DNA of 6,052 nt from Candidatus Melainabacteria bacterium (GTDB lineage Bacteria; Cyanobacteriota; Vampirovibrionia; Obscuribacterales; Obscuribacteraceae). Of the stretch, positions 4,038 through 6,052 are shown in pieces. The notes beneath the pieces were generated by a model. The model was given only the letters and a program-made list of their open reading frames with translations. It was not told the DNA's origin and searched no databases. The stretch lies in NCBI GenBank assembly GCA_003175915.1, contig PSRH01000065.1:1-6052 (forward strand). The letters are read 5' to 3'. Made by a program: the position numbers and the translations under genes. The first letter of the stretch is position 1. Every line of letters starts with the position of its first letter.

Positions 4038-5996
4038 TTGAGAGGAGTAACATCCGAAGTCATAGCTGAAGTACGGAGTCGCGCTCAAATCCTTGACGTG
4101 GTCTCCGAGGTCGTTGTCTTGAAACGGTCTGGCAAGGACTATAAGGGGTTATGTCCCTTCCACACTGAGAAGACCCCTTCATTTCACGTCAATCTAACCA
4201 AGGGTATATACAAATGCTTCGGCTGCGGCGAAGGCGGCGACGTATTCACCTTCGTCCAGAAAGTAAAAGGCCTGGAATTTATCGATTGTGTCCGGGAGTT
4301 AGCTCACAAATACGGAATTCCCCTGGTCGAAACGACGGAAGAGAGAAAGGAGTACGATCGACGCAATTTCCTTTTGCTCCTCTATCAACAGGCCAGTCAA
4401 TATTACGTACGGCTCCTGAGGGAATCTAGTGAAGGAGCGGTCGCCAGACAATATTTGCAGGAACGTGGCATTGACGAGGAAACGATCGACCGGTTCAAAT
4501 TGGGTTACGCCCCCAGCGCCTGGGATGGACTGATTCGCTATTTGACGGAGTCGACCAAGGCAGCGCCCAGTTCGCTTGAAGAAGCCGGATTGGTGAGAAG
4601 AAGGAACGACAGCAACAGTTACTTCGATCTATTCCGGCACAGACTGATTGTTCCCATTTGCGACGAGCAGGGGCGAGTCATCGCATTTGGTGGCAGAACC
4701 CTCGGTGATGATCAGGTCAAATACATCAATTCGCCGGAAAGCCCGATCTACACTAAAGGACAACATCTCTTTGCCTTTCATCTAGCCAAAGACGGCATCA
4801 AGGCAAACGATTCCGTCATTGTCGTGGAAGGGTACTTCGACGCGATCACTTGCCATCAATTCGGTTTCACCAATACAGTCGCCACTCTAGGAACCGCCCT
4901 CACTTCTCAGCAGGGAAAAATGCTAGTGAGATATACGGACTCAAAGCGCGTCTTCCTATCCTTTGACGCCGATCAGGCAGGGTTGAAGGCGGTCGACCGC
5001 GGCATAGAGACGCTCAACCAGGTCGCCGAAGGTATAGGCATCGATCTCAGGGTAATTAGTGTGTCAGGCAGTAAAGATCCGGATGAGTGTTTGAGACGGC
5101 CTGACGGTGTGGAGCGATTCAAAGCAGCTATGGATGGGGCGCTCAGCCTCATCGACTACCAACTGGAAATCGCCGTTAAAGACCTGGATATCCGCAGCCA
5201 TACAGGTAGAATCGAGTCGGCGAAAAGGGTGGTTCCCATCCTTTCCCAAATTAAAAATGCCGTGGCTCGTGGCGAATATGTCAGGCAGGCAGCAATAAAA
5301 CTATCTGTGCGAGAGGAAGAGATTCTCTCGGATGTAGCTCAATATAGGCGGGACAACCGGTTGGCGACCCCTGGCCCGTCGTTCTCACCAAGACTACCGG
5401 AAAAGCGAATACCTGGCCAAGCGGTACCTCTGGGGAGAACCCGTAACGGCTTGATTGATGGTACAGTGAAAGCTGAGCAGTGCTTGCTGGCTCTTTTCCT
5501 GACCGGGCGCGAAGACTATGAAAAAGCTCGCGAGGCCCTACAGGATGAGGTATTCATCACTCCGGCCCACCAACGCATCAAAGAAACTATTTATGCCATC
5601 GGTCCCAGTTTCAACAACGTTGAGGACTTGGAATATAAGTTGAGAGATAGGCTTGCCCCCGAACGTGAATCCTCGGCCGCACTGGTTGAAGTAATCCTCA
5701 AAGCTGAGGAGATGAGCCGGCAAAAAGAGCCGGTCGAGGGTTTGCTCACCGATTTTCGCATCAGACTTATGAAAGAAAGGGTAAATCTGGCAACAGCCAA
5801 GCTCTTGTCACTATCCAAGATGGGCAAAGAAGACTCCGAGCAAGCCACCCTTCAGAGTAAAATACGAGAACTCACAGGAATAGGGAGAATTTTGCCCAGT
5901 TTGACCAATTTGAGCGAAATTGGTGACTTGCAGCGTAAAATTGAGGAGATAATTGCTCCTTTCGAAGGACAGCCACACACGGAGACCAGGTTGTGA
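4038..5996 (+). CDS. dnaG: DNA primase
   Basis: Synthesises RNA primers at the replication fork in partnership with the replicative helicase DnaB. Numbered from TTG 4038 (652 residues; bacterial primases are about 580-650), the N-terminal CHC2 zinc domain has C39-PF-H42 and C60-FG-C63 as ligands. The catalytic core includes RLIVPICDEQGRVIAFGGR and YINSPESPIYTKG. The Toprim metal site has E264 in VVEGYFDAI, D310/D312 in SFDADQAG and DPDE at about 347-350. A Pro/Arg-rich linker (about 435-470) leads to a helical helicase-binding C-terminal domain (about 470-640). All key residues are present. GTG 4008 would add 10 residues but has no good ribosome site. No ATG is available in frame near the start. 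The gene is divergent from murQ, with a candidate extended -10 promoter at 3957-3965. Its TGA overlaps the GTG of the next gene by 4 bases, implying translational coupling. Confidence 0.97.
   Translation: MRGVTSEVIAEVRSRAQILDVVSEVVVLKRSGKDYKGLCPFHTEKTPSFHVNLTKGIYKCFGCGEGGDVFTFVQKVKGLEFIDCVRELAHKYGIPLVETTEERKEYDRRNFLLLLYQQASQYYVRLLRESSEGAVARQYLQERGIDEETIDRFKLGYAPSAWDGLIRYLTESTKAAPSSLEEAGLVRRRNDSNSYFDLFRHRLIVPICDEQGRVIAFGGRTLGDDQVKYINSPESPIYTKGQHLFAFHLAKDGIKANDSVIVVEGYFDAITCHQFGFTNTVATLGTALTSQQGKMLVRYTDSKRVFLSFDADQAGLKAVDRGIETLNQVAEGIGIDLRVISVSGSKDPDECLRRPDGVERFKAAMDGALSLIDYQLEIAVKDLDIRSHTGRIESAKRVVPILSQIKNAVARGEYVRQAAIKLSVREEEILSDVAQYRRDNRLATPGPSFSPRLPEKRIPGQAVPLGRTRNGLIDGTVKAEQCLLALFLTGREDYEKAREALQDEVFITPAHQRIKETIYAIGPSFNNVEDLEYKLRDRLAPERESSAALVEVILKAEEMSRQKEPVEGLLTDFRIRLMKERVNLATAKLLSLSKMGKEDSEQATLQSKIRELTGIGRILPSLTNLSEIGDLQRKIEEIIAPFEGQPHTETRL
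5981..5984 (+). promoter_or_regulatory. Shine-Dalgarno for the gene after dnaG
   Basis: GGAG lies 8 bases before GTG 5993, inside the last codons of dnaG. It supports a coupled start there. Confidence 0.5.
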
Positions 5997-6052
5997 CCAA
6001 GGGTAAGGATCGAGAAGATACATTTATTGAAAAGCTTGGTCGACTGGAGGAG
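5993..6052 (+). CDS. Start of a gene coupled to dnaG, cut by the window end (possibly rpoD)
   Basis: GTG at 5993 overlaps the dnaG stop in the sequence GTGA and opens a frame that runs unbroken for 20 codons to the window edge. A GGAG ribosome site precedes it by 8 bases. The visible peptide, (M)TKGKDREDTFIEKLGRLEE, is highly charged and too short to identify. In many bacteria dnaG is followed by rpoD, the primary sigma factor gene, in the macromolecular synthesis operon. A charged start leading into sigma region 1.1 would be compatible. The rpoD identity rests on gene order alone. The coding call is stronger than the name. Confidence 0.65.
   Translation, partial: MTKGKDREDTFIEKLGRLEE

Noticed and set aside
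1..6052. Cyanobacterial HIP1 octamers (GCGATCGC), CRISPR repeats, transposase genes
   Set aside because: No complete HIP1 site was found (only partial CGATCG contexts), no regularly spaced repeats occur, and no transposase-like ORF is present.

Overview
The window is an ordinary stretch of bacterial chromosome of intermediate GC. It carries four confidently recognised genes, one small unknown gene and the first 20 codons of another. Nothing marks it as phage, plasmid or transposon DNA. The thioredoxin resembles cyanobacterial m-type thioredoxins in my memory of the family (MSA..VTD..F..EVL start, VPVLVDFWAPWCGPC, VVGAVPK), and the primase N-terminus also has a cyanobacterial flavour. There is no complete GCGATCGC (HIP1) site. 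A non-photosynthetic cyanobacterial relative (Melainabacteria/Vampirovibrionia type) is my best guess, but it is an inference only.

Layout. trxA lies on the minus strand at the left edge. Divergent from it, across about 360 bases of non-coding DNA, is a PhoR/WalK-like membrane sensor histidine kinase on the plus strand. A 78-residue cysteine-containing ORF of unknown function begins on the base after the kinase stop codon. This pair converges on murQ (minus strand, MurNAc-6-phosphate etherase). The gap between them holds a G-rich stretch and a 72-base nested palindromic element. A non-coding region of roughly 500 bases then separates murQ from divergently transcribed dnaG (plus strand, DNA primase). 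The dnaG stop overlaps the start codon of a further gene cut by the window end, possibly rpoD.

How the genes relate. The window joins several housekeeping units: disulfide reduction (trxA), signal transduction (kinase plus small partner), cell-wall recycling (murQ) and replication priming (dnaG). Only kinase/small ORF and dnaG/downstream gene look translationally coupled. No response regulator is visible next to the kinase. Several starts are not ATG: GTG for the small ORF, murQ and the last gene, and probably TTG for dnaG. Each is supported by a Shine-Dalgarno sequence. I did not find a clear new biological system. The items most worth checking are the coupled cysteine protein, the orphan kinase and the nested palindrome.
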